From the NCBI GenBank assembly GCA_003241215.1, contig QFOL01000142.1:1-9406 (forward strand): a stretch of 9,406 nt of DNA. Reading direction: 5' to 3'. The notes beneath the pieces were generated by a model. That model was not told the origin of the DNA and made no database searches. It was given only the letters and a program-made list of their open reading frames with translations. A program made the position numbers and the translations under genes. Of this stretch, positions 1 to 6,157 are shown in pieces. How positions within the stretch are numbered: position 1 is the stretch's first letter; each line of letters opens with the position of its first letter. This stretch comes from Agrobacterium fabrum (GTDB lineage: Bacteria; Pseudomonadota; Alphaproteobacteria; Rhizobiales; Rhizobiaceae).

Positions 1-50
1 AAAAGCAGGATCCCGCCTCCAATCATAACGAGCTTGCGCGAAAACCGCAT
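1..50 (-). CDS. N-terminus of an unidentified membrane or exported protein (partial)
   Basis: An open frame on the minus strand runs from an ATG at 50-48 off the left edge with no stop, giving MRFSRKLVMIGGGILL. Basic residues (R2, R5, K6) followed by a hydrophobic glycine-rich stretch are typical of a signal anchor, signal peptide or first membrane helix. In-frame alternative starts are the ATG at 80 and the ATG at 26. The Shine-Dalgarno match before the ATG at 50 is poor (GGA three bases upstream), so the start is uncertain. The gene would be divergent from sitA. Only 16 codons are visible, so the family cannot be named, and a chance open frame is possible. The case rests on the residue pattern and the divergent position. 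Confidence 0.4.
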   Translation of the reverse strand, partial: MRFSRKLVMIGGGILL

Positions 51-254
51 TCGTCCGAATACAGCTTTCACCCGCAACATCCTGACATCAAGTACCCCGT
101 CTATCGCCCTCACCCCGGAACGTGGCTCGAAGGATGAGCAAAACACGCGGGACAAGCTCCGGACGTTGCTGTCCGAGCCTTGCGATAGTGCCGCTTTCTC
201 ATTGAAAAAAGTTTAACCCCACCGGCGGAACGCCGGCAAAAACGCGCCATTTTC
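51..254. other. Non-coding region upstream of the sit control region
   Basis: I see no convincing gene here. Two small hairpins are visible. In the first, GCTC (156-159) and GGAC (161-164) pair with GTCC (171-174) and GAGC (175-178), with one bulged C. The second is a perfect dyad, CCGGCG (222-227), loop GAA, CGCCGG (231-236). Read on the minus strand, the second has a T-rich stretch about ten bases later, but it is not a clean intrinsic terminator. The promoter of the divergent minus-strand gene should lie here, although I cannot place it. Confidence 0.4.
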
Positions 255-273
255 GGACATTTACAAAACGTCC
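255..273. promoter_or_regulatory. 8-bp dyad next to the first Mur-like box
   Basis: GGACATTT (255-262), spacer ACA and AAACGTCC (266-273) form an inverted repeat with one mismatched pair. It ends four bases before the Fur/Mur-like dyad at 278. Its sequence differs from the TTGC-type boxes, so it could be a site for another regulator. It lies upstream of the likely sitA promoter and between the two divergent genes. Function is inferred from position only. Confidence 0.35.
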
Positions 274-277
274 TAAT

Positions 278-294
278 TTGCGAATGATTTGCAA
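278..294. promoter_or_regulatory. Fur-family (Mur-type) operator candidate, box 1
   Basis: TTGCGAAT (278-285), central G, ATTTGCAA (287-294): a 17-bp dyad in which seven of eight pairs match. In Rhizobiaceae the manganese-responsive Fur homologue Mur represses sitABCD through TTGC/GCAA dyads of this general form (recalled, not aligned here). The box lies just upstream of a TTGACA element, where a bound repressor would interfere with RNA polymerase. Confidence 0.6.
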
Positions 295-299
295 TAGCG

Positions 300-305
300 T
301 TGACA
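300..305 (+). promoter_or_regulatory. Candidate -35 element of the sitA promoter
   Basis: A perfect TTGACA lies between the two Mur-like dyads. No good -10 stands at 16-18 bases: TATAAC at 316 is too close, and AGGTAT at 325-330 needs a 19-base spacer. The -10 would overlap or adjoin the second dyad. The promoter is therefore probable, but its -10 and start point are unresolved. Confidence 0.4.
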
Positions 306-329
306 TGCGTGATTTTATAACAGAAGGTA

Positions 330-346
330 TTGCGAATTAATCGCAA
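330..346. promoter_or_regulatory. Fur-family (Mur-type) operator candidate, box 2
   Basis: TTGCGAAT (330-337), central T, AATCGCAA (339-346): a 17-bp dyad with seven of eight pairs matching. Its left half is identical to the left half of box 1. The centres of the two boxes lie 52 bp apart, about five helical turns, so dimers on both would face the same side of the DNA. This box ends ten bases before the sitA start, covering the probable transcription start. Confidence 0.6.
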
Positions 347-355
347 CAATATCTG

Positions 356-1255
356 GTGAGCTCCGTGAACTTCGATAAAATTCGCCACGCCATTTTCGCT
401 TTTTCGCTTTTTCTCCCCACCGCCGCCCTTGCCCAGGAAAAACCCGTCGTCGTGACCACCTTCACCATCATCGCCGACATGGCGCGCAATGTGGCAGGAG
501 ACGCGGCCGAGGTGGAAAGCATCACCAAGCCCGGTGCAGAAATTCACAACTACCAGCCGACGCCGCGCGACATTCTCAAGGCCCGCAAGGCCGATCTGGT
601 GCTGCGCAATGGCCTCAATCTGGAATTGTGGTTCGAAAAGTTCCTGGCCAACCTTTCCGGGGTGCCGGGCGTGACGGTGAGCGAGGGCGTGGAACCCATG
701 GCGATCAGCGGCGGGGCGTATCAGGGAAAACCCAATCCGCACGCCTGGATGTCACCCGATAACGCCTTGATCTATGTAGAAAATATCCGCAAGGGCCTGA
801 CCGGGATCGACCCCGCCCATGCCGATGTCTATGCCGCCAACGCCAAGGCGTATTCGGACAAGATCAGAGCCACCGTGCAGCCGATCCGCGACACGCTTTC
901 CGTTCTGCCGGAAAACAAGCGCTGGTTGGTAACGAGCGAAGGCGCCTTTTCTTATCTCGCCCGCGATTTCGGCCTGAAGGAACTGTTCCTGTGGCCGGTC
1001 AATGCCGACAACCAGGGAACACCGCAGCAGGTGCGCGGCGTGATCGACGCCATGCGCGAGCACAATATCAACGTCATCTTCAGCGAAAGCACGGTTTCCG
1101 CCGATCCCGCCCAGCAGGTGGCCAAGGAAACCGGTGCGGCCTATGGCGGCATCCTCTACGTCGATTCGCTGAGCGAGGCGGATGGCCCGGTTCCGACCTA
1201 TCTGGACCTTTTGCGCGTGACCAGCGAAACCATCGCCAAGGGGCTGTCTTCATGA
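356..1255 (+). CDS. sitA: SitA, periplasmic manganese/iron-binding protein of an ABC importer
   Basis: This is a solute-binding protein of the cluster 9 (ZnuA/PsaA/SitA) family, which captures Mn2+ or Fe2+ in the periplasm and delivers it to the SitC/SitD channel. Residues 1-26 look like a Sec signal peptide (basic KIRH, hydrophobic core, ALA-Q cleavage at 26/27). The four expected metal ligands are visible: H64 in EIHNYQP, H129 in NPHAWMSP, E195 in TSEGAF and D270 in YVDS. Their order and motifs match PsaA/MntC. The 299-residue length is normal. The start is GTG at 356 after a stop at 338; a GTG at 365 is an alternative preceded by GGTGAG. It is first of four genes, and its stop overlaps the sitB start by four bases (ATGA). 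The family call is firm; the choice of Mn over Zn rests on the Sit-type operon and the Mur-like boxes. Confidence 0.93.
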   Translation: MSSVNFDKIRHAIFAFSLFLPTAALAQEKPVVVTTFTIIADMARNVAGDAAEVESITKPGAEIHNYQPTPRDILKARKADLVLRNGLNLELWFEKFLANLSGVPGVTVSEGVEPMAISGGAYQGKPNPHAWMSPDNALIYVENIRKGLTGIDPAHADVYAANAKAYSDKIRATVQPIRDTLSVLPENKRWLVTSEGAFSYLARDFGLKELFLWPVNADNQGTPQQVRGVIDAMREHNINVIFSESTVSADPAQQVAKETGAAYGGILYVDSLSEADGPVPTYLDLLRVTSETIAKGLSS

Positions 1256-2157
1256 GAATGGGCCACAAAAAAACGGGCGGCCTGACGGTTCAAAATGCGA
1301 CAGTGACCTATCGAAACGGCCACACCGCATTAAGAAATGCCAGCTTTTCCATCCCCCGCGGAACGATCACTGCACTTGTCGGCGTCAATGGCGCCGGCAA
1401 GTCCACGATTTTCAAGGCGATCATGGGTTTCGTGCCGCTGGCCGCCGGCTCCGTCTCGATTTTCGACCTGCCGGTGAAGGAAGCGCTCAGGAAAAACCTC
1501 GTCGCTTATGTGCCGCAGGCCGAGGAGGTGGACTGGAGTTTTCCGGTGCTGGTGGAGGATGTGGTGATGATGGGCCGTTACGGCCACATGAATTTCCTGC
1601 GCATCCCCTCGAGGCGCGACCATCACATGGTGGAAGAGGCGCTGAAACGCGTCAACATGCTCGATTATCGCAAGCGCCAGATCGGCGAACTCTCCGGCGG
1701 GCAGAAGAAGCGGGTGTTTCTGGCCCGCGCGCTGGCGCAGGAGGGTCAGGTGATCCTGCTGGATGAGCCTTTCACCGGTGTCGACGTGACAACGGAAGAG
1801 CAGATCGTCGCACTTTTGAAGGCGCTGCGCGACGAGGGCCGGGTCATGCTGGTCTCCACCCATAATCTCGGCAGCGTGCCGGAATTCTGTGACCGCGCCG
1901 TCTTCGTCAAGGGCACGGTGCTGGCATCGGGCAAGACGGCGGATACCTTCAACGAGGAAAACCTGCAAAAGGCCTTCGGCGGCAGCCTGCGCCACTTCGT
2001 GCTTGGCGGGGCGGACCTGCACAACGACGCCGATCCGCGCCGGGTAAAGGTCATCACCGATGACGAACGGCCCTTTGTGATCTACGGCAAGAACGGCCAG
2101 AACGGGCGCGATCCCGAGACCCCGAAAGAAAAGCTCGATGATAAACAGCCTTCTTGA
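1252..2157 (+). CDS. sitB: SitB, ATPase of the manganese/iron ABC importer
   Basis: This 301-residue cytoplasmic ABC ATPase powers metal import through SitC/SitD. It has Walker [10 protein letters not shown] (44-52), Q-loop glutamine Q89 in YVPQ, signature LSGGQ (147-151), Walker B VILLDEP (167-173) and the H-loop histidine H204 in STHN. After the ABC core is a hydrophilic tail of about 60 residues, within the usual SitB/YfeB length. The ATG at 1252 is chosen because AAGGGG (1238-1243) stands eight bases upstream and it overlaps the sitA stop; an ATG two codons later is possible. The frame is open upstream within sitA, but that stretch is out-of-frame sitA coding. The 3' end overlaps sitC by 20 bases, indicating translational coupling. 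Confidence 0.95.
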   Translation: MRMGHKKTGGLTVQNATVTYRNGHTALRNASFSIPRGTITALVGVNGAGKSTIFKAIMGFVPLAAGSVSIFDLPVKEALRKNLVAYVPQAEEVDWSFPVLVEDVVMMGRYGHMNFLRIPSRRDHHMVEEALKRVNMLDYRKRQIGELSGGQKKRVFLARALAQEGQVILLDEPFTGVDVTTEEQIVALLKALRDEGRVMLVSTHNLGSVPEFCDRAVFVKGTVLASGKTADTFNEENLQKAFGGSLRHFVLGGADLHNDADPRRVKVITDDERPFVIYGKNGQNGRDPETPKEKLDDKQPS

Positions 2158-2998
2158 GCCCTTCACCTACGGTTACATGCTAAACGCCATCTGGGTCAGC
2201 GCGCTGGTGGGCGGCGTCTGCGGTTTTCTCTCGGCCTATCTGATGCTGAAGGGCTGGTCGCTGATCGGCGATGCGCTGTCTCACGCCATCGTTCCGGGTG
2301 TGGCGGGCGCCTATATGCTGGGCCTGCCCTTTGCGCTCGGCGCTTTTCTCTCCGGCGGGCTCGCGGCCGGTTCCATGCTGTTCCTGAACCAGAAAACGCG
2401 GCTCAAGGAAGACGCCATCATCGGGCTGATCTTCACCTCGTTTTTCGGGCTCGGCCTGTTCATGGTGTCGCTCTCGCCCACCTCGGTGAATATTCAGACC
2501 ATCGTGCTTGGCAATATTCTGGCGATCACCGCCGAAGACACCATCCAGCTGGCGCTGATCGGCGGCATCAGCCTCCTTGTCCTGGCGCTGAAATGGCGAG
2601 ACTTCATGGTGGTGTTTTTCGATGAGAACCACGCCCGCACCGTGGGGCTGAAACCGGAAGTGCTGAAGGTGATCTTTTTCACCCTGCTTGCCGCTTCCAC
2701 GGTTGCCGCCCTTCAGACTGTCGGGGCCTTCCTCGTTGTCGCCATGGTGGTGACGCCGGGCGCCACCGCCTATCTGCTCACTGACCGTTTCGAGCGGCTG
2801 ATCCTGATGAGCCTGATCATCGGTGCGGGCACCAGTTTCGTCGGCGCTTACCTCAGCTATTTCCTCGATGGCGCGACCGGCGGCGTCATCGTCGTGTTGC
2901 AGACCGCGATCTTCCTTGCCGCTTTCTTGCTTGCGCCCAAGCACGGGCTTCTCGCATCCCGGGCCAAGGCCCGCAAGGCGCTGGGGGAAACGCCATGA
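2138..2998 (+). CDS. sitC: SitC, first permease of the manganese/iron ABC importer
   Basis: This 286-residue inner-membrane protein of the ABC-3 (ZnuB/MntB/SitC) family has eight or nine hydrophobic segments, roughly at residues 15-37, 47-62, 65-84, 93-111, 134-151, 175-193, 195-214, 221-241 and 247-266. Family signatures include [18 protein letters not shown] (37-54) and the [10 protein letters not shown] loop (162-171), the likely contact with SitB. It forms the metal channel with SitD. The chosen ATG lies 20 bases inside sitB with no strong Shine-Dalgarno, so translation is probably coupled; an in-frame ATG at 2177 is an alternative. The 3' end overlaps sitD by four bases (ATGA). Confidence 0.93.
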   Translation: MINSLLEPFTYGYMLNAIWVSALVGGVCGFLSAYLMLKGWSLIGDALSHAIVPGVAGAYMLGLPFALGAFLSGGLAAGSMLFLNQKTRLKEDAIIGLIFTSFFGLGLFMVSLSPTSVNIQTIVLGNILAITAEDTIQLALIGGISLLVLALKWRDFMVVFFDENHARTVGLKPEVLKVIFFTLLAASTVAALQTVGAFLVVAMVVTPGATAYLLTDRFERLILMSLIIGAGTSFVGAYLSYFLDGATGGVIVVLQTAIFLAAFLLAPKHGLLASRAKARKALGETP

Positions 2999-3849
2999 GC
3001 GACTATCTCGAACTCGCCATCCTGCCGTTTCAATTGCCCTTCATGCAATATGCCTTCGTGATCACTTTGATGATCGCCGTGCCGATGGCGATGCTCTCCT
3101 GTCTTCTGGTGCTGAAGGGCTGGTCGTTGATGGGGGATGCGGTTTCGCATGCCGTGCTGCCCGGCGTGGTGCTGGCCTATATCGTCAACATCCCGCTTTC
3201 CATCGGCGCCTTCATCGCCGGCATGATCTGTGCCCTCGGCACCGGTTTCATCAAGGAAAACAGCCGCATCAAGGAAGACACGGTGCTTGGCATCGTCTTT
3301 TCCGGCATGTTCGGGCTGGGGCTGGTGCTTTATGTGAAGGTGCAGAGCGATATGCATCTCGATCACATCCTCTTCGGCGACATGCTGGGCATTGCGCCGT
3401 CGGACATGCTGGAGACGGGTCTGATCGCCCTTTTCGCCACGCTGTTTCTCGGCATCCTGCGCAAGGATCTGCTGGTCAACGCCTTCGATGCGCAGCATGC
3501 CAAAGCCATCGGCCTGCCGGTGCGTCTCCTGCATTATGGCCTGTTGATGGTTCTGTCGCTGACCGTGGTCGGGGCGCTGAAGGCGGTGGGCATCATCCTC
3601 TCCGTCGCCATGCTGGTGGCGCCGGGCGCAATCGCCTTCCTGCTGACCAGGCGTTTTTCCGCCATGCTCGCGGTTGCCATTGCGGTGGCGGTCGCCTCAT
3701 CGCTTTCGGGCATATGGCTGAGTTTCCTGATCGACAGTGCGCCTGCCCCCACCATCGTGATGTTCATGAGCCTTGCTTTCGTCGCCACCTTCATCCGCAC
3801 CACCTGGAAGGCCAGGCGGATCGACGCGGCGGGGGAAACAGGCTTCTAA
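2995..3849 (+). CDS. sitD: SitD, second permease of the manganese/iron ABC importer
   Basis: This 284-residue ABC-3 family membrane protein is a paralogue of SitC. It shares [18 protein letters not shown] (40-57) with SitC at the same place, and its loop [11 protein letters not shown] (165-175) corresponds to Sit[11 protein letters not shown]. Having two different permeases beside one ATPase and one binding protein is the mark of SitABCD/YfeABCD systems, as opposed to ZnuABC or MntABC, which use one. The start is well supported: GGGGGAAA at 2983-2990 stands a few bases before the ATG. It is the last gene of the operon. No clear intrinsic terminator follows directly, so some transcripts could continue into the DUF1328 gene. 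Confidence 0.93.
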   Translation: MSDYLELAILPFQLPFMQYAFVITLMIAVPMAMLSCLLVLKGWSLMGDAVSHAVLPGVVLAYIVNIPLSIGAFIAGMICALGTGFIKENSRIKEDTVLGIVFSGMFGLGLVLYVKVQSDMHLDHILFGDMLGIAPSDMLETGLIALFATLFLGILRKDLLVNAFDAQHAKAIGLPVRLLHYGLLMVLSLTVVGALKAVGIILSVAMLVAPGAIAFLLTRRFSAMLAVAIAVAVASSLSGIWLSFLIDSAPAPTIVMFMSLAFVATFIRTTWKARRIDAAGETGF

Positions 3850-3872
3850 AACAACGATTTTTGCGGGCGTGT

Positions 3873-3897
3873 GGAACATTTTCGCCTTTTGCGCGTC
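3873..3897 (+). promoter_or_regulatory. EcfG (general stress sigma) promoter candidate for the DUF1328 gene
   Basis: GGAAC (3873-3877), a 16-base spacer, then CGTC (3894-3897). The recalled consensus for EcfG/RpoE2 of alphaproteobacteria is GGAAC, 16-17 bases, CGTT, so nine of ten positions match. It lies about 60 bases before the next start codon. A small stem, CGAGCC (3905-3910) with GGCTCG (3926-3931), lies in the leader. Confidence 0.5.
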
Positions 3898-3958
3898 ATT
3901 TTATCGAGCCTGTCGCGGGGCGGCGGGCTCGGGAAAATTACGCAAAAGGGGAAGCACC

Positions 3959-4132
3959 ATGCTGAAGTGGGCTCTTATTTTCTTCGTTATTTCTTTGATC
4001 GCGGGCGTATTCGGCTTTACCGGCATTTCGGCAGCTGCGGCGGGCGTGGCCCGAATCCTGTTCTTCATCGCCGTGGTGATCTTCCTGGTCTTCCTCGTGC
4101 TTGCACTGATGGCCGGAAGCGCCGTCGTCTGA
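3959..4132 (+). CDS. DUF1328 (UPF0391) small membrane protein
   Basis: This 57-residue protein, [12 protein letters not shown] and onward, has two hydrophobic helices (about 3-22 and 31-53) joined by a short GISAAAAG turn. Length, the MLxWAxxFF opening and the [18 protein letters not shown] pattern fit the DUF1328/UPF0391 (YtjA-like) family of inner-membrane proteins, which has no established biochemical role. The ATG at 3959 is supported by a strong ribosome-binding site, AAGGGGA (3946-3952); longer readings starting inside sitD lack this support. The gene follows sitD by 109 bases, with its own EcfG-like promoter and a terminator, so it is probably a separate, stress-induced unit. Confidence 0.85.
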   Translation: MLKWALIFFVISLIAGVFGFTGISAAAAGVARILFFIAVVIFLVFLVLALMAGSAVV

Positions 4133-4138
4133 ATGAAA

Positions 4139-4170
4139 AAAGGCGACCGGTGTAAGAGCCGGTCGCCTTT
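4139..4170 (+). terminator. Intrinsic terminator after the DUF1328 gene
   Basis: GGCGACCGG (4142-4150), eight-base loop and CCGGTCGCC (4159-4167) form a perfect 9-bp GC-rich stem, extended by AAA on the 5' side pairing with TTT on the 3' side. It starts ten bases after the stop codon. The T-run is short (three bases), so efficiency is uncertain. Confidence 0.8.
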
Positions 4171-4197
4171 AATCTCTGAAAACTGTATATTCTCCTG

Positions 4198-4269
4198 CGT
4201 CATCCTCGGGCTTGACCCGAGGATCCATAGCCTGAGGTGTGGATCCTCGGGTCAAGCCCGAGGATGACG
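4198..4269. repeat. Palindromic intergenic repeat, copy 1
   Basis: Two 30-base arms (4198-4227 and 4240-4269) are perfect inverted repeats around a 12-base centre. Each arm is also a small hairpin by itself: CCTCGGG, five-base loop, CCCGAGG. Each arm carries GGATCC at its inner side. The element can therefore fold as one long hairpin or as two short ones. It lies between the convergent DUF1328 and SDR genes and codes for nothing. Similar palindromic elements are frequent between genes in Agrobacterium and Rhizobium (recalled). A second, diverged copy is at 8339-8413. Confidence 0.9.
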
Positions 4270-4296
4270 TTGAGTTTGTGGAGATGTTAAAATCTC

Positions 4297-4318
4297 AACC
4301 GGCGAATACACGCCGGTT
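4297..4318 (-). terminator. Probable terminator of the SDR gene
   Basis: AACCGGCG (4297-4304), six-base loop and CGCCGGTT (4311-4318) form a perfect 8-bp stem. Read on the minus strand it begins 27 bases after the SDR stop and is followed by GAGATTTTAAC, a weak T-rich tail. A small adjoining dyad, GAGAT (4281-4285) with ATCTC (4292-4296), lies further downstream on that strand. Confidence 0.6.
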
Positions 4319-4344
4319 CCATCTCCTCTCTCCCGTAAAATCCC

Positions 4345-5076
4345 TCAGCCCGTCCAGCCGCCATCGATCACATGAATCTGGCCGGTGGTGAAACCTGCCT
4401 CGTCAGAAGCGAGATAGGTGACAAGCGCCGCGATTTCTTCCGGCGTGGCGATGCGGCCCATCGGCTGGCGGGCGATGAAATCGGCCAGCGCCTGTTCGTA
4501 ATTGCCGGTGGCGCGCAGGCGGTCATGCAAGGACGGGCTATCGACCGTGCCGGGGCAGATGGCGTTGCAGCGAATGCCCCTGGTGACGAAATCGGCGGCG
4601 ATGGCCTTGGTCAGACCCACCACGGCCGCCTTGGAGGCGGTATAGGCGAAACGGTTCGGCACGCCCTTCACACTGGAAGCGACGGAGGACATGTTGACGA
4701 TTGCGCCCTTGCCCTTTTCCAGCATGCCGGGAAGGAAGGCGCGGCAGGTGCGGTACATGGCCTTGGCGTTGAGATCGAAGGAGAAATCCCAGTCCTTCTC
4801 TTCGCATTCGAGGATGGTGCCGGAATGAACGAAACCGGCGCAGTTGAACAGCACATCCGCATGGCCGATATCGGCGGCGAAATCCTTGACGCCATCGCCA
4901 TCGAGCACGTTCAGAACCCGGGTTTCCGCACCTTTCAGCGTCGAAAGCGCCTGCTCATTGATATCGGTGGCGATGACGCGCGCACCGAGCGACACGAACC
5001 GCTCCGCCGCAGCGCGGCCGATACCCTGACCGGCGGCGGTGATCACCACTGTCCGGCCGTTAAAATCCTGCACCAT
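4345..5076 (-). CDS. SDR-family NAD(H)-dependent dehydrogenase, DHRS6/BDH2-like
   Basis: This 243-residue classical short-chain dehydrogenase/reductase has the cofactor motif TAAGQGIG (13-20), D38 at the end of beta-2 (favouring NAD over NADP), NCAG (78-81), and catalytic N103, S131, Y145 and K149. It ends in IDGGW. It closely resembles human DHRS6/BDH2 as I recall it, sharing VIATDIN, CEEKDWDFS, NMSSVASSVKGV and GIRCN. R142, R186 and R203 fall where DHRS6 has three arginines proposed to hold a substrate carboxylate. Bacterial relatives include 2-keto-3-deoxy-L-fuconate dehydrogenase; 3-hydroxybutyrate or a cyclic oxo-acid are other options. The ATG at 5076 has GGAGG six bases upstream, so a 22-residue longer start is rejected. 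It is divergent from iclR. SDR assignment is firm; the substrate is unknown. Confidence 0.9.
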   Translation of the reverse strand: MVQDFNGRTVVITAAGQGIGRAAAERFVSLGARVIATDINEQALSTLKGAETRVLNVLDGDGVKDFAADIGHADVLFNCAGFVHSGTILECEEKDWDFSFDLNAKAMYRTCRAFLPGMLEKGKGAIVNMSSVASSVKGVPNRFAYTASKAAVVGLTKAIAADFVTRGIRCNAICPGTVDSPSLHDRLRATGNYEQALADFIARQPMGRIATPEEIAALVTYLASDEAGFTTGQIHVIDGGWTG

Positions 5077-5142
5077 GAATAGCCTCCCGCTAAGGCGCGC
5101 CCGCCCTTCGGGGGCCGGACCGCTGAATTTCGATGATCTCAA

Positions 5143-5183
5143 ATATGGATCGACAATTCATATGTAAACGCGGTATTCATATG
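5143..5183. promoter_or_regulatory. Candidate operator between the SDR gene and iclR
   Basis: A 21-bp imperfect dyad, ATATG (5143-5147) to CATAT (5159-5163), is centred on 5153, with eight of ten pairs matching or nearly so in an alternating pattern. In addition ATTCATATG occurs twice as a direct repeat, at 5156-5164 and 5175-5183, 19 bp apart. The sites overlap the likely -10 of the SDR promoter. IclR-family proteins often bind such dyads between themselves and a divergent target, so this is a reasonable candidate. No binding is shown. Confidence 0.45.
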
Positions 5184-5190
5184 ACGTCAA
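5161..5190 (-). promoter_or_regulatory. Candidate promoter of the SDR gene
   Basis: On the minus strand TTGACG (complement of 5185-5190) and TACATA (complement of 5161-5166) are separated by 18 bases. The -35 is good and the -10 weak (three of six). The expected start near 5154 lies inside the dyad at 5143-5163, a position suited to repression. Confidence 0.35.
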
Positions 5191-5196
5191 GCAAAC

Positions 5197-5259
5197 TTGC
5201 GTGGGTGCCGGCTATCGGGCAACCATATTTTAAGGCACCTCCGCCAGGCACCCATGCAA
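5197..5259. promoter_or_regulatory. Long inverted repeat in the iclR upstream region
   Basis: TTGCGTGGGTGCC (5197-5209) and GGCACCCATGCAA (5247-5259) are complementary over 13 bases, with a single G-T pair that would be a wobble in RNA. The arms are 37 bases apart. The right arm ends 17 bases before the iclR start and nine before its Shine-Dalgarno. It could be a stem in the iclR leader or two operator half-sites for DNA looping. Confidence 0.5.
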
Positions 5260-5276
5260 AACACCATCGAGGCCAG

Positions 5277-6050
5277 ATGACCGACGACGACAGCGAAAGA
5301 TATCGCGCCCCCGCCCTCGACAAGGGTCTCGACATTCTCGAACTTCTGGCCCGCACCGATGGCGGACTGACCCAGATCGAGATCGCCAAGTCTATCGGCA
5401 AAAGCCCGAACGAGCTTTATCGCATGCTGGACCGGCTGGTGCGCCGCGGTTATGTGCAGCGGCTTGAAGGCGACCGTTTCTCATTGACGCTGAAGATGTT
5501 CGGGCTTGCGCATTTCCACGCGCCGATCCGCCGGCTGGTTTCTTTCGCCGCACCGGTCATGCGCGATTTTTCGGCAAGCGCCGAGCAGGCCTGTCATCTG
5601 GCGGTTTACGATCGCGGCAGCGTCGTTGTCATCGCCCAGCAGGAATCGTCCACCTACTGGGCCATGTCCATGCGGGTCGGCGCGCAGATGAGCCTGTTCC
5701 ACACCGGCTCCGGCCATGTGCTTCTGGCCTTCCAGACCGAGGCGCAGCGCCAGATCATGATAACCGAACAGGTGCGCGGCAGCGGCGAAACCGTGCCGCC
5801 GGACCTTGCCGGACGGCTGGCGGAGGTGCGCAAGAACGGTTTCGAATCCATGGACAGCCTTCAGACCGCCGGCGTGCGCAATATTTCCGCCCCGGTGCTG
5901 ACGCTGGACGGCACGGCGCTTGCCGTCATCACCTGCCCCTATATTACCCCGCTTGGCGGCAAGGCCCCGACACGCGAGGCCTGTGAAGCGCTGATCCGCG
6001 AGGCGGCAAAGCGGATTTCCGAAGTGGCGACGGGAAACGGAAATGCCTGA
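5277..6050 (+). CDS. IclR-family transcriptional regulator
   Basis: This 257-residue cytoplasmic DNA-binding regulator has an N-terminal winged helix-turn-helix (about 10-72) including LDILELLARTDGGLTQIEIA and SPNELYRMLDRLVRRGYV. An IclR effector-binding domain follows (about 85-250), containing HLAVYDRG and HTGSGHVLLAF. Length is typical. The ATG at 5277 is chosen because GAGG (5269-5272) precedes it and the protein then begins just before the conserved fold. The frame is open back to 5133 (in-frame ATGs at 5133 and 5181), but that stretch has no ribosome-binding site and carries dyads. Gene order suggests it controls the divergent SDR gene and itself; the effector is unknown, perhaps a sugar acid or hydroxy acid related to the SDR substrate. 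A hairpin terminator follows. Confidence 0.9.
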   Translation: MTDDDSERYRAPALDKGLDILELLARTDGGLTQIEIAKSIGKSPNELYRMLDRLVRRGYVQRLEGDRFSLTLKMFGLAHFHAPIRRLVSFAAPVMRDFSASAEQACHLAVYDRGSVVVIAQQESSTYWAMSMRVGAQMSLFHTGSGHVLLAFQTEAQRQIMITEQVRGSGETVPPDLAGRLAEVRKNGFESMDSLQTAGVRNISAPVLTLDGTALAVITCPYITPLGGKAPTREACEALIREAAKRISEVATGNGNA

Positions 6051-6060
6051 AACGCACAAA

Positions 6061-6093
6061 AAAACGCGACCGGCAGGGACCCGATCGCGTTTT
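6061..6093 (+). terminator. Intrinsic terminator after iclR
   Basis: AAAACGCGA (6061-6069) pairs with TCGCGTTTT (6085-6093). After one C-A mismatch the stem continues with CGG (6071-6073) pairing with CCG (6081-6083), around a seven-base loop. It starts ten bases after the iclR stop. A-rich and T-rich flanks make it potentially bidirectional. Confidence 0.75.
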
Positions 6094-6125
6094 GAGTGAC
6101 TGGAGATTTATATCTCTTAAACGCA

Positions 6126-6154
6126 GGGGGAACGTGGATGGTTCCCCCTTTTTT
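6126..6154. terminator. Strong hairpin terminator between iclR and the transaldolase gene
   Basis: GGGGGAAC (6126-6133), seven-base loop and GTTCCCCC (6141-6148) form a perfect 8-bp stem followed by six T on the plus strand. On that strand it is a textbook terminator and would back up the one after iclR. It starts nine bases after the transaldolase stop on the minus strand, where it has an A-run before the stem but only a poor T-tail, so it probably also trims that transcript. Confidence 0.8.
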
Positions 6155-6157
6155 GTA

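Noticed and set aside
34..216. 60-residue open frame on the plus strand before sitA
   Set aside because: It begins at a TTG with no ribosome-binding site, has low-complexity composition with no recognisable motif, and overlaps the hairpins and the better-supported minus-strand start.
227..250. GGAAC followed by CATT, a possible EcfG promoter before sitA
   Set aside because: The GGAAC lies in the loop and stem of a perfect small hairpin, the -10 match is poorer than at 3894, and the Mur-like boxes fit a start much closer to sitA.
306..355. Manganese riboswitch in the sitA leader
   Set aside because: The space between the likely promoter and the start codon is too short for a yybP-ykoY type element, and no such fold is visible.
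110..742. 210-residue minus-strand frame across the sitA promoter and 5' half
   Set aside because: It is antisense to a clear SitA and runs through the regulatory dyads; the histidine- and arginine-rich composition is typical of a GC-rich shadow frame.
991..1251. Upstream extension of sitB inside sitA
   Set aside because: It is the shifted reading of sitA codons; the ATG at 1252 has a good Shine-Dalgarno and the protein then begins normally before the ABC domain.
5133..5276. 48-residue N-terminal extension of the IclR regulator
   Set aside because: There is no ribosome-binding site, no family similarity, and the stretch holds promoter elements and dyads; the start at 5277 gives the usual length.
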